Source of the DNA: an uncultured Desulfovibrio sp.
Lineage (GTDB): Bacteria > Desulfobacterota > Desulfovibrionia > Desulfovibrionales > Desulfovibrionaceae
DNA length: 64,000 nt
Reading direction: 5' to 3'
Assembly: GCA_900541395.1 (NCBI GenBank)
Contig: UQJT01000010.1
Span: 9,778-73,777, forward strand
The notes beneath the pieces were generated by a model. The model searched no databases. It had not been told where the DNA came from and saw only the letters and a list, made by a program, of their open reading frames with translations. Both the position numbers and the translations under genes were made by a program. Below are positions 1 through 8,487 of the stretch, in pieces (the first letter of the stretch is position 1; every line of letters starts with the position of its first letter).

Positions 1-137
1 GAAGGCACCGCGTCGCGTGGGACACCAGCGCCAGGATAACGAGGGGGAAAAGTTTAAGAAAAGCTAAAAGGGAGAATTCTCTGGCTATAGCGAGTGGCCG
101 ACAAGTGCACACGGCCATTTCAGGCATAAATGCGGTC

Positions 138-162
138 TTCATCAGACGCACTGTCGATGAAT
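138..162 (+). repeat. Left inverted repeat of the candidate switch
   Basis: The 20 bases at 143-162 match the reverse complement of 296-315 at 19 of 20 positions. The repeat is itself a dyad: TTCATC at 138-143 and GATGAA at 156-161, separated by 12 bases. Such a paired-arm structure around a short spacer is typical of tyrosine recombinase core sites. Confidence 0.7.
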
Positions 163-295
163 CAAGCAAGGAAGGAAGGGAAATGTTTCATAACTATAAA
201 ATATAATATGATATTTATATCAATCATAAGAGCAGGCAATTTGGCTCCGTACACAATATTGCTAAAATCAACCCAATCAGATATGGTATTTGAAA

Positions 296-323
296 ATTCA
301 TCAACAGTGCGTCTGACGATGAA
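296..323 (-). repeat. Right inverted repeat of the candidate switch
   Basis: This is the inverted partner of 138-162. It again contains TTCATC (297-302) and GATGAA (318-323), here with a 15-base spacer. With a three-base gap, the whole 28-base repeat aligns to the left copy with one mismatch. Confidence 0.7.
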
Positions 324-384
324 ACTTCAGGCGGTCCGATTTTTTCCCGGGTTTTGGGAAACGGACGTCGCAGGAGGACAGTGC

Positions 385-1278
385 ATGCCCCGCCGCCATA
401 CCTCAGTTCCGTTACCGGGCGAATTATTCCATTCGTCATCGGATATAGCGGATATGGATGCCTTTGTGGACAAGGTCTATCTCCCGCGCATCCGGGTTCG
501 TAAACGAAGCTGGCCCATCGATAACCGCATTATTCGCCAGTATCTTTCCCCGGTATTCGGTAAACGGGAGTTGGCGACCCTCCGCCGCGGCGAGGTGGAG
601 GCCTGGCTGCATGCTCTGGCGGCGGGCGGCCTTGCCCCGGCCACCTGCAATCGCATCCTGGCCGTCTTCAAGAGCATCTGCCTGCTGGCGGTGGGGTACG
701 GCTTGCTGCCCGGCGGCTCTCCTTGCGCGGAAGTGGCCTCATTGGAAAAGCGCGTGCGGGAACGTTGCCTTTCGTTGACGGAGGCTCGGCGGCTCATGGC
801 CGCGCTGCAACGGTCGCCGAGGCGGGAGGCTCTGGCTCTGCGTCTGTTGTTGTTGACCGGGGCGCGCAAAAACGAAATCCTCAAGGCGCGATGGGAAAAT
901 GTGGATTTTGACGAGCGCCTGCTTGACGTTCCCGATTCCGGGCCGAACGGCGATGGGCGCTGGCGTGCCGTTCCGCTTTCCGACGAGGCCGTTGATGTCA
1001 TACGGGCCATCCCGCGCATATCGGACAGTCCCTGGCTTTTTCCGGGCCGTAGGCCGGGCAGGCCGCTGGCGGATATCTACGGGTTTTGGGATACGCTACG
1101 CCATGAATTGGGCCTGGAAGACGTGCGTATTCAGGATTTGCGACGTAGTTTCGCCGCCTTTCTGGTGCGCGAGGGGCAGTCGCCATCCCTGGTGCAACGT
1201 TTGCTCGGCTCCGGCAGGTCGCGTCATACCCCGCGCTATGCCCGCCTTCCAAAGACCGGATTGCCGGAGGCCATGTAA
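385..1278 (+). CDS. Tyrosine recombinase/integrase-like protein, active site degenerate
   Basis: A 297-residue protein with the phage-integrase fold: an N-terminal SAM-like core-binding domain (about 20-120) and a C-terminal catalytic domain (about 125-290). The first catalytic arginine is seen in LLTGARKNEIL (R161), and the HxxR box reads QDLR (250-253), so its histidine is replaced while R253 is kept. The usual LGH reads LGS (S276), and the nucleophile is probably Y285 in PRYARL. The start at 385 is preceded by CAGGAGGA; the frame stays open upstream to base 130, but that part has no family similarity I recognise. Its stop overlaps the next ATG by one base, with GGAGG placed for coupling. 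It may act on the inverted repeats just upstream, or be an inactive relic. Confidence 0.75.
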   Translation: MPRRHTSVPLPGELFHSSSDIADMDAFVDKVYLPRIRVRKRSWPIDNRIIRQYLSPVFGKRELATLRRGEVEAWLHALAAGGLAPATCNRILAVFKSICLLAVGYGLLPGGSPCAEVASLEKRVRERCLSLTEARRLMAALQRSPRREALALRLLLLTGARKNEILKARWENVDFDERLLDVPDSGPNGDGRWRAVPLSDEAVDVIRAIPRISDSPWLFPGRRPGRPLADIYGFWDTLRHELGLEDVRIQDLRRSFAAFLVREGQSPSLVQRLLGSGRSRHTPRYARLPKTGLPEAM

Positions 1279-2342
1279 TGCGACAGTCAGCCGCAACTCC
1301 GCGCATATCCGTCATCATTCCCGTATATAATGCCGAGCCTTACCTCGCGCGTTGCCTGGATGGCCTCATCCGCCAGACATACGAAGATTTCGAGATACTG
1401 TGCGTCAATGACGGTTCGACGGATCGTTCGGCGGCCATTTTACATGAATACGCGGCGAAAGACGGCAGAATAGTCGTGCTGGAGCAGGAAAACGCCGGAG
1501 CCGGAGCGGCGCGGAACCGGGGCATTCAAGCGGCCCGGGGGGCGTTGCTTACCTTTGTCGACAGCGATGACGAGATTCACCCCGACGCCTATTCCCGGGT
1601 AATGCGCGTTATGACGGACGACGTGGACGCTGTTTGTTTCGGAGTCACACAACGGAAAGACGGCGGAGAATTTGATACCGACTATTTCCGTATACCGTTC
1701 AGAGGCGTGAAAACGCTTGACGCGGAAGAAGTGCCGCGCCTGTCCCGCACGGTCTGGAACAAGTTTTTCCGCCGGGATTGTGTGCTGCGGCATAATATTT
1801 GTTTTCCTCCACGATGCAGTTTTGACGACAACGCCTTTGTTCTTGAGTATTTTATGTTGTATCGGCGCGTCTTTTTTTTGCCGGACAAACTTTATACCTA
1901 TGATCTTCATGATGGATCGCTTACTAATATAGCTGTCAACAATTCTGGTGGAGCTTTTGAATACTTTAAAGTCATTGATCATATTTATGATTTCTGGATG
2001 CGAAACCATATTTTTCCGCAAGAATCTTTATTGTTCGAGGGTTTATGTATAGAATTTTTACGAGAATCCATGAAAATATGTCAGCCTTTTGAAAAGGCCG
2101 GCATTGCCTGGGAATTGATCAAGCGTATGAAATCATGGAATATGAAAATTAAAGATAAGAACCTTCGTTATTTAATAAACGGAAATTACAATATATATGC
2201 AAGTTCCGGAATACATAAATTAAATCTTAGCGATTTGAAGAAATTAAAGGGTTTTGAAAAGATTTTATTTATTGGAAATTCAAAAAATGAAAAGGTTATA
2301 CGCCTGTTTGGCAGAGAAATAATACGCTGGAACAGGGTTTGA
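1278..2342 (+). CDS. Family 2 glycosyltransferase
   Basis: A 354-residue GT-A fold glycosyltransferase that would transfer a sugar from a nucleotide donor during surface glycan synthesis at the cytoplasmic face of the membrane. The GT2 start SVIIPVYNAEPYLARCL, the nucleotide-binding VNDGSTD near residue 47 and the DXD-type FVDSDDE near residue 95 are all present. The ATG shares one base with the recombinase stop, and GGAGG lies seven bases ahead, so the two genes are probably translated together. Base composition drops to A+T-rich in the last third, from about 1800 on, suggesting a mosaic or transferred 3' part. The acceptor cannot be predicted. Confidence 0.9.
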   Translation: MRQSAATPRISVIIPVYNAEPYLARCLDGLIRQTYEDFEILCVNDGSTDRSAAILHEYAAKDGRIVVLEQENAGAGAARNRGIQAARGALLTFVDSDDEIHPDAYSRVMRVMTDDVDAVCFGVTQRKDGGEFDTDYFRIPFRGVKTLDAEEVPRLSRTVWNKFFRRDCVLRHNICFPPRCSFDDNAFVLEYFMLYRRVFFLPDKLYTYDLHDGSLTNIAVNNSGGAFEYFKVIDHIYDFWMRNHIFPQESLLFEGLCIEFLRESMKICQPFEKAGIAWELIKRMKSWNMKIKDKNLRYLINGNYNIYASSGIHKLNLSDLKKLKGFEKILFIGNSKNEKVIRLFGREIIRWNRV

Positions 2343-2397
2343 CGAAGAAAAATGTTTTTCCGGACGTTGACTTGAATGTTTTGGATGGAGATTGGTT

Positions 2398-3360
2398 GTG
2401 GCAACAATACTGGTTACGGGTGGAACGGGATTTTTGGGGGCGAACCTTTGCCGGCGTCTGGTTGCGGAGGGACATAGGGTTCTTTGCGTGGATGATAATT
2501 CCACGGGAAGGATGGAAAATGTCCGCGAACTGGCCGCGCGGCCGGAGTTTCGCTTTGTTCATCAAGATATTGCCAAGCCTCTGGGTATCGAAGAATCCAT
2601 TGACGAAATTTACAATCTGGCCTGTCCGGCCAGTCCGCCCGCGTATCAGGGCGTGCACGCCATCCAGACGACCAAAACTTGTGTGCTCGGCGCGCTGAAC
2701 ATGCTGGAACTGGCCAAGGCGCACAACGCGACCATACTTCAGGCTTCCACGTCGGAAGTCTACGGAGACCCTCTGGAGCATCCGCAGGCGGAAAGCTACC
2801 GGGGCAACGTCAATCCCATCGGCGTGCGCGCCTGTTACGACGAGGGCAAACGTTGCGCGGAAAGTCTGTTTTTCGACTACGCCCGTCAGGAGGGCGTGGA
2901 TATTAAGGTCATCCGTATTTTCAATACCTATGGTCCGCTTATGGACCCCAACGACGGGCGCGTCATCAGCAATTTCATCTGTCAGGCTCTTACCGGGCGG
3001 GATTTGACCGTATACGGCGACGGCGGTCAGACCCGATCCTTTTGCTACGTTGACGATCTTATCGAAGTCATGATCCGCATGATGCATTCCCCAAAGGGCT
3101 TTTGCGGGCCGGTCAACACCGGCAACCCGACGGAGTTCACCATACGGGAACTGGCGGAACGGGTGTTGGCCGAAACCGGCTCGTGTTCGCGCATCGTGTA
3201 TCGCGCTCTTCCCCTCGACGATCCCGCGCAGCGTCGCCCGGACATCGGGTTGGCTCGGGAAAAATTGGGTTGGGAGCCCACGATTCAACTGGCCGAAGGG
3301 CTGAAGAAAACCATTCCCTATTTCGAAACGCAAATCGCCCGCTTTCGGGGAGAGGATTGA
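2398..3360 (+). CDS. uxs: UDP-glucuronate decarboxylase (UDP-xylose synthase)
   Basis: An extended SDR enzyme that oxidatively decarboxylates UDP-glucuronate to UDP-xylose with bound NAD. It shows the NAD motif TGGTGFLG at the N-terminus and the family signatures [35 protein letters not shown] (catalytic Tyr and Lys) and [18 protein letters not shown] prefer the GTG start at 2398, seven bases after GGAG; a TTG at 2392 is in the same frame. About 320 residues is the normal bacterial length. The next gene makes its substrate and begins one base after this stop, so the pair forms a pathway unit. Confidence 0.92.
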   Translation: MATILVTGGTGFLGANLCRRLVAEGHRVLCVDDNSTGRMENVRELAARPEFRFVHQDIAKPLGIEESIDEIYNLACPASPPAYQGVHAIQTTKTCVLGALNMLELAKAHNATILQASTSEVYGDPLEHPQAESYRGNVNPIGVRACYDEGKRCAESLFFDYARQEGVDIKVIRIFNTYGPLMDPNDGRVISNFICQALTGRDLTVYGDGGQTRSFCYVDDLIEVMIRMMHSPKGFCGPVNTGNPTEFTIRELAERVLAETGSCSRIVYRALPLDDPAQRRPDIGLAREKLGWEPTIQLAEGLKKTIPYFETQIARFRGED

Positions 3361-3361
3361 T

Positions 3362-4657
3362 ATGAACGTATGCATTATCGGTACCGGCTATGTAGGTTTG
3401 CCCACAGGCGTAGGCTTGGCGGAACTGGGCAACAACGTGATCTGCGTGGATCGCGAGCGTTCTAAAATCGAAGCCCTGCAGGCCGGGAAGCTTACGTTGT
3501 ATGAAGAGGGCCTGGAGGAACTTTTCCACCGCAATGCCGGGGCGGGGCGTTTGCGTTTCACCACCTCCATGAAGGAGGGCGTGGAAAAGGCGGAACTGGT
3601 CATCATCGCGGTGGGCACGCCGCCGCATCCCGTCACCCGCGAAGCGGACATGAAATATGTTCATGCCGCGGCGGTGGAACTGGCGGAGCATCTCGCGGGC
3701 TATACCGTCATCGCGGACAAGTCCACGGTTCCCGTGGGCACGGGGGATGATGTGGAAACGCTGATCCGCAAAAAGAACCCCCAAGCGGACTTCGATGTGG
3801 TCTCCCTGCCCGAGTTTCTGCGCGAGGGGTTTGCCGTGCATGATTTCTTTCATCCGGATCGGGTGGTGGTCGGCGCGAATACGGAACGCGCCGCCGAAGT
3901 GATCAGGCGGCTGTATCGGGCGCTGCCGGAAGCCCCCTTGCTGTTTGTGAAGCGCCGTTCGGCGGAATGCATCAAATACGCCTCCAACGCCTTTCTGGCC
4001 ATCAAGATTCATTACATCAACGAAATGTCCAACTTTTGCGAAAAGGCGGGCGCGGATATCCACGAAGTGGCGCGGGGCATGGGAATGGACAGCCGGATCG
4101 GCCCGTGCTTTCTGCAGCCTGGCCCTGGTTACGGAGGCAGTTGCTTCCCCAAGGATACGATGGCCCTGGCCTACATGGCACGGCAGAACGACGTGGACAT
4201 GACACTGGTTACGACGGCCATTGAGGGCAACCGAAAACGCAAGAAGCAGATGGCGGAACGCATTCTGGGGGCCGTGGCCGATGTGGAGGAACCGCGCATC
4301 GCGGTTTTGGGGCTGGCCTTCAAGGCGGGCACGGATGACTGCCGCGAAAGCCCTGCTGTGGAGATAATCGGCCATTTGCTTGAAGCCAAAGCCAGGGTGA
4401 TTGCGTATGATCCTAAGGCGATGGATACGGCCCGTGCTCTTCTGGGGGATAAAATTCGGTATGCTGAAAGCATGTATGACGCGCTGGAAGGTGCGGATGT
4501 TCTCGTCATTTTGACGGAGTGGGAAGAGTTCAGGGAACTGGATTTGAAGCGGGTTAGTCCGATGATGCGGCATAGAAAAATTATTGATAGTCGTAACTTA
4601 CTTGATAGGGATAAAATGAAAGACTCAGGATTTAACTATCAGAGAATAGGAAGCTGA
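3362..4657 (+). CDS. ugd: UDP-glucose 6-dehydrogenase
   Basis: A 431-residue NAD-dependent enzyme that oxidises UDP-glucose twice to UDP-glucuronate. The Rossmann motif GTGYVGLPTGVGLAELG opens the protein, the catalytic cysteine lies in GPGYGGSCFPKDT, and the C-terminal domain shows VLGLAFKAGTDDCRESPA. It follows uxs with only one base between, so UDP-xylose is the likely end product of the pair. The last 20 or so codons become A+T-rich and the following genes are strongly so, marking a composition boundary near 4600. Product assignment is secure; the glycan that uses it is unknown. Confidence 0.95.
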   Translation: MNVCIIGTGYVGLPTGVGLAELGNNVICVDRERSKIEALQAGKLTLYEEGLEELFHRNAGAGRLRFTTSMKEGVEKAELVIIAVGTPPHPVTREADMKYVHAAAVELAEHLAGYTVIADKSTVPVGTGDDVETLIRKKNPQADFDVVSLPEFLREGFAVHDFFHPDRVVVGANTERAAEVIRRLYRALPEAPLLFVKRRSAECIKYASNAFLAIKIHYINEMSNFCEKAGADIHEVARGMGMDSRIGPCFLQPGPGYGGSCFPKDTMALAYMARQNDVDMTLVTTAIEGNRKRKKQMAERILGAVADVEEPRIAVLGLAFKAGTDDCRESPAVEIIGHLLEAKARVIAYDPKAMDTARALLGDKIRYAESMYDALEGADVLVILTEWEEFRELDLKRVSPMMRHRKIIDSRNLLDRDKMKDSGFNYQRIGS

Positions 4658-4754
4658 TCTTATTTTTTATTAAGTGGATTTACTCAAGGATTTATACCTG
4701 ATAAGAACTTTTTTGGCAGAATTTTTATAAAAAATTAAGCGAGTTTTTATTTTT

Positions 4755-5633
4755 ATGCAATATGACGTGACTGTAATTATGCCGGTTTATAATGTCGAAA
4801 ATTATATTGAAAAATGTATACGTAGTATATTAATGCAGACATTAAAAAATATAGAAATAATATGTATTGATGATGGCTCAACAGATAATTCATGGAATAT
4901 TTTTGAGAAAATAGCACGTTATGATAGTAGGTTGATAGGTATAAAGCATGGCAAAAATATGTCTCAGGCAGTAGCAAGAAATACAGGGTTAAGTATTGCT
5001 CATGGTAAATATATTTCATTTATTGATAGCGATGATTGGATACATAAAGACTTTTTAAAAACTTTATATGTTTCTGCTGAAAAAAATAATGCAGATATTG
5101 CAATTGGGTATGCTATTACGATAGATGAAAAAAATAATAATTGGGTTGAAGTATGGGGAGAAAATCACTTTGGAAAATTAGGAAATTATTACAATGGGCA
5201 ATTTAATGACTTGTTTGTAAAAGCATGTTATAATGGAGCAGTTTGGAATAAAATTTATAGAAAAAGTTTTCTTAAAGAAAAAAATATAAAATTTGATACA
5301 GAATTAAAAGGAACAGAAGATATATATTTTATAATTGAAGCATTAACCCAATCTCAAAACATCACTATATGTGATGCTCTATATTTTTATCTAAAGCGAA
5401 TTTCTTCTACTATGACTAGAAGAGATGTCGAATATTTTTTATCGTGGAGTAAAACGTATTTAAAAATTGTCAATTATTTAAATTCAATATTAATTGATGA
5501 TACTGTATATAGTCATATGATTAATATGCTAAATACTAAAATAGTATACATATATAATTTAATAAATGATAAAGATGTCGCTGATGAATTTAGGAATCAA
5601 GTAAATAATGTATGGAAAACTGTAAAGCAGTAA
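4755..5633 (+). CDS. Family 2 glycosyltransferase, A+T-rich
   Basis: A 292-residue GT2 enzyme starting with VIMPVYNVENYIEKCIRSIL, with the nucleotide motif CIDDGSTDNSW near residue 40 and the metal-binding FIDSDDW near residue 92. The C-terminal half is short and has no transmembrane segment. No good ribosome-binding site precedes the ATG at 4755. Composition is far more A+T-rich than uxs and ugd just upstream, pointing to a separate origin. The 97-base gap before it (4658-4754) is A+T-rich with no clear promoter or terminator. Donor and acceptor are unknown. Confidence 0.88.
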   Translation: MQYDVTVIMPVYNVENYIEKCIRSILMQTLKNIEIICIDDGSTDNSWNIFEKIARYDSRLIGIKHGKNMSQAVARNTGLSIAHGKYISFIDSDDWIHKDFLKTLYVSAEKNNADIAIGYAITIDEKNNNWVEVWGENHFGKLGNYYNGQFNDLFVKACYNGAVWNKIYRKSFLKEKNIKFDTELKGTEDIYFIIEALTQSQNITICDALYFYLKRISSTMTRRDVEYFLSWSKTYLKIVNYLNSILIDDTVYSHMINMLNTKIVYIYNLINDKDVADEFRNQVNNVWKTVKQ

Positions 5634-5697
5634 TCAGTTATACTGTGTCCACCGCTACACATATTTTAAAGAATATCAACTAAGAGGAGATAGGGTT

Positions 5698-8097
5698 ATG
5701 CATTCAGAAAAAATTTTTTGGGCGGAACCTCTTAAGTTTATAAACTGGGCTCCTCATATAAATGATTTGTCGGTTCGAAACTATAGTGACCGCAAAATTG
5801 AAATGACGCATTTTGAATCAGGTTTTCTTTGTGGTCTTCTTAAGCGTGAACGCCCAAAGAAAATTCTTGAAGTGGGGGTTGCGGCCGGTGGTACCAGCGC
5901 TGTGCTCTTAAAGTCGATTTCTATGCTTAATCTTAATGCGAAATTGTACTCTGTGGATTTATGCCATAAATATTATGCAAATCCATCACTTGATGTGGGG
6001 TATATAGTCAAAGAAACAGTACCCGATTTAATGCAAAATTGGAATTTATTTACTGGGAATGTAGTATCAGAATATTTAGAGAAAATTGGATCAGATATTG
6101 ATTTTTGTATTCTTGATACAATGCATACTTTACCTGGAGAATTATTAGATTTTTTATGTGTTCTTCCATATCTTAAGCAAGATGCAATGGTAGTACTTCA
6201 TGATACGGCACTTCATTTTTTGTCTCCTGAGTTTTCATTATGTTATGCAACTCAAGTCCTTATGTCTGTAGTAGTTGCTGATAAAATTTATCCTTGTGAT
6301 ATTCAAAATATTGAAAATATAGCTAATATTGGAGCATTTAAAGTTAATTCTAATACCTATAAGTATATTGAAAATGTTTTTGGTGGATTGAGAATGCCTT
6401 GGAATTATATTCCCGATGATATTTCCTTAGTAAATTTTGATAAATTTTTTGCAAAACATTATAATAACTCTTTATGTAATATATTTAGACAGGCTACAAA
6501 TATTAATGCAGAACTTAAAAACAATAAATTCAAATTTGATTTAAATGCTAACGATTATATAAAAACAATAAACAAAACAAATTATCCCCAGAAAGTTAAA
6601 AAGTATACTACCAAAAAAATTATGCAGGATAGAAAAGAAGAATTGAATCTAACCCCATTAGTAACATCACACGATATTTACTTATGCTTTAGTTGTGATG
6701 TCAAATATTTACAGCATTTTGTTGTTGCTCTGACATCTATTTTGCATAATGCTAGTCAGGAAGATAATCTCATAATTTATTTTATTTCCAATGAATTGTC
6801 TCCTCAAGACATTGAATTGATTTTGTCTTTAAAGAATATTCGAAATTTTGAAATAAAATTTATATCTGTAACTGCTGAGAAGTTTAAAGCATTTCCTGTC
6901 AATTTACATGTTTCGGTTGCCGCATACTTTCGTCTTCTTATTCCAGAAATTATTCCTTCTCATGTGGATAAAATTTTGTATCTCGACTGTGATATACTTG
7001 TTGAAAAGTCTCTATATGATTTATATAATACTAATATAGATAACTATTATTTGGCGGCAGTCGAAGATTTTAGTTCCTATGGGTCCATGCAATATAATGA
7101 AGAGAATTATAGAATTTATCGTGAAAAATATTTTAATTCAGGGGTTATGCTACTAAATTTGAAAAGACTACGTTCATTTAGTCTTTATAAAAAATCATAT
7201 GAATTTATTAAAAAATTTGGACAGCCACGCTGGTGGGATCAGGATATACTCAATATGTTGTTTGAAACAAAAGATATATTATTTATTCCTCCCTATTTTA
7301 ATATGCAATATTGGTATTCAGATGCTGGATTGCGAGCAGACGAATATCTTATAGGAAATACATATGCAAAGCTACATGATATAGCTATTATACATTTTAT
7401 TACAGATATAAAACCTTGGATCAATATCACTTTTTCACATGCGAGCAATATTTTTGTTAAAAAATACTATTTTTATCTTCGCCTTTCATGCTTTTGTGGT
7501 AAAGTGCAGTCGTTTCCTCTTGGAATTCCCTATAATTCTCATATCCTTCTTTTAGGAGTTGATCCAATTGGTCTAGATATTTGCAAGAAGAAAATTTTAA
7601 AAATTCAAAGTGATGCAAATATTGTAACGAAATTTTTTGAAAACTATACACAACTAGAAACATATTATATAAATTACAATAAATTTGATGCGATATTTAT
7701 TCTTCAGTCCAATAGCATTAATGGAGTAGGTTTTTCGTACCTAAAAGAAAATAATAAATGTTCCTTATTTCTTATAGATAAAAACTGTGAAAATATTATT
7801 CAAGTGTCTACGCCGAATGAGCATAAGGTATTTGGAGTATGCGAACAAACACCTCCAGAAGGTCAAATACCTTCCATAAATTCGTATAATTTCTCAACAG
7901 AATCACCAAATAAATTTTTTGCTAATATCAGAAATCAAATAAAATTACTGAGATATAGAATACTTTCGAAAATTACTTTTGGAGCTAGACGTAAGCATTA
8001 TAAGACAAAAAAGCAAAAACTTAAAAATTCCATAAATAAAAATTTGATGTCAGATTATATAACATGTAAAAAGTATAAATTAAATGTGGAAATTTGA
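5698..8097 (+). CDS. Methyltransferase-like / family 8 glycosyltransferase fusion
   Basis: A 799-residue A+T-rich protein preceded by a good AGGAGA site. Residues about 40-180 resemble a class I SAM-dependent methyltransferase (ILEVGVAAGGTSAVLL at 56-71, then LYSVDLCHKY). Residues about 325-580 are a GT8 glycosyltransferase like LPS galactosyl/glucosyltransferases: DIYLCFSCDVKYL, the DXD site LYLDCDILV (D430, D432), FNSGVMLLNL and a C-terminal HFITDIKPW. A third stretch (about 590-730) resembles nothing I know. The tail has a basic YRILSKITFGARRKHY motif shared with the large glycosyltransferase at 51971. It may both methylate and extend a glycan; methyltransferase activity is less certain than GT8. 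Confidence 0.8.
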   Translation: MHSEKIFWAEPLKFINWAPHINDLSVRNYSDRKIEMTHFESGFLCGLLKRERPKKILEVGVAAGGTSAVLLKSISMLNLNAKLYSVDLCHKYYANPSLDVGYIVKETVPDLMQNWNLFTGNVVSEYLEKIGSDIDFCILDTMHTLPGELLDFLCVLPYLKQDAMVVLHDTALHFLSPEFSLCYATQVLMSVVVADKIYPCDIQNIENIANIGAFKVNSNTYKYIENVFGGLRMPWNYIPDDISLVNFDKFFAKHYNNSLCNIFRQATNINAELKNNKFKFDLNANDYIKTINKTNYPQKVKKYTTKKIMQDRKEELNLTPLVTSHDIYLCFSCDVKYLQHFVVALTSILHNASQEDNLIIYFISNELSPQDIELILSLKNIRNFEIKFISVTAEKFKAFPVNLHVSVAAYFRLLIPEIIPSHVDKILYLDCDILVEKSLYDLYNTNIDNYYLAAVEDFSSYGSMQYNEENYRIYREKYFNSGVMLLNLKRLRSFSLYKKSYEFIKKFGQPRWWDQDILNMLFETKDILFIPPYFNMQYWYSDAGLRADEYLIGNTYAKLHDIAIIHFITDIKPWINITFSHASNIFVKKYYFYLRLSCFCGKVQSFPLGIPYNSHILLLGVDPIGLDICKKKILKIQSDANIVTKFFENYTQLETYYINYNKFDAIFILQSNSINGVGFSYLKENNKCSLFLIDKNCENIIQVSTPNEHKVFGVCEQTPPEGQIPSINSYNFSTESPNKFFANIRNQIKLLRYRILSKITFGARRKHYKTKKQKLKNSINKNLMSDYITCKKYKLNVEI

Positions 8098-8144
8098 TAT
8101 GAGCTATATTGGGTAGAAAGTTGCTCTGTAAAAAAGTAAATTAA

Positions 8145-8327
<183 letters not shown>

Positions 8328-8337
8328 AGCGGGTGGG

Positions 8338-8357
8338 GGCCGCCCCGGCCGCTTTTT
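8338..8357 (+). terminator. Possible terminator after the first glycan cluster
   Basis: A short stem GGCCG-ccc-CGGCC (8338-8350) is followed by GC and five T residues (8353-8357). It lies after the galE remnant and before priA. The rest of 8328-8487 is G+C-rich and shows no gene. Confidence 0.35.
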
Positions 8358-8487
8358 CACCGGAGAAGGCGCGCACAGTCGCCGCATCAATTGAGCAGTC
8401 GCGCAATTCCCCAAGCTTCATACGTAGTTTGGGTGCTCCGGCGCGCGGGACGCTTGCGCTTGCCCCCGCCTTCCGCTACCACAAGCC

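Larger units (their letters stand above)
138..323. promoter_or_regulatory. Candidate invertible promoter segment (inverted-repeat bounded, A+T-rich)
   Basis: An A+T-rich core (163-295) is bounded by two inverted repeats (138-162 and 296-323). The core holds promoter-like hexamers such as TATAAT at 202-207 and a palindrome TGATAT-tt-ATATCA at 209-222, but I could not find a convincing -35/-10 pair on either strand. It ends about 60 bases before the start of a tyrosine-recombinase-like gene that leads a polysaccharide gene run. The geometry matches invertible promoters that switch surface polysaccharide operons in other bacteria. Alternatives are a small MITE-like element or a static operator. 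Bases 1-137 before it show no gene or clear signal. Confidence 0.5.

Noticed and set aside
130..384. In-frame upstream extension of the recombinase through the inverted repeats
   Set aside because: It has no family similarity, spans the A+T-rich repeat-bounded segment, and a good ribosome-binding site supports the ATG at 385.
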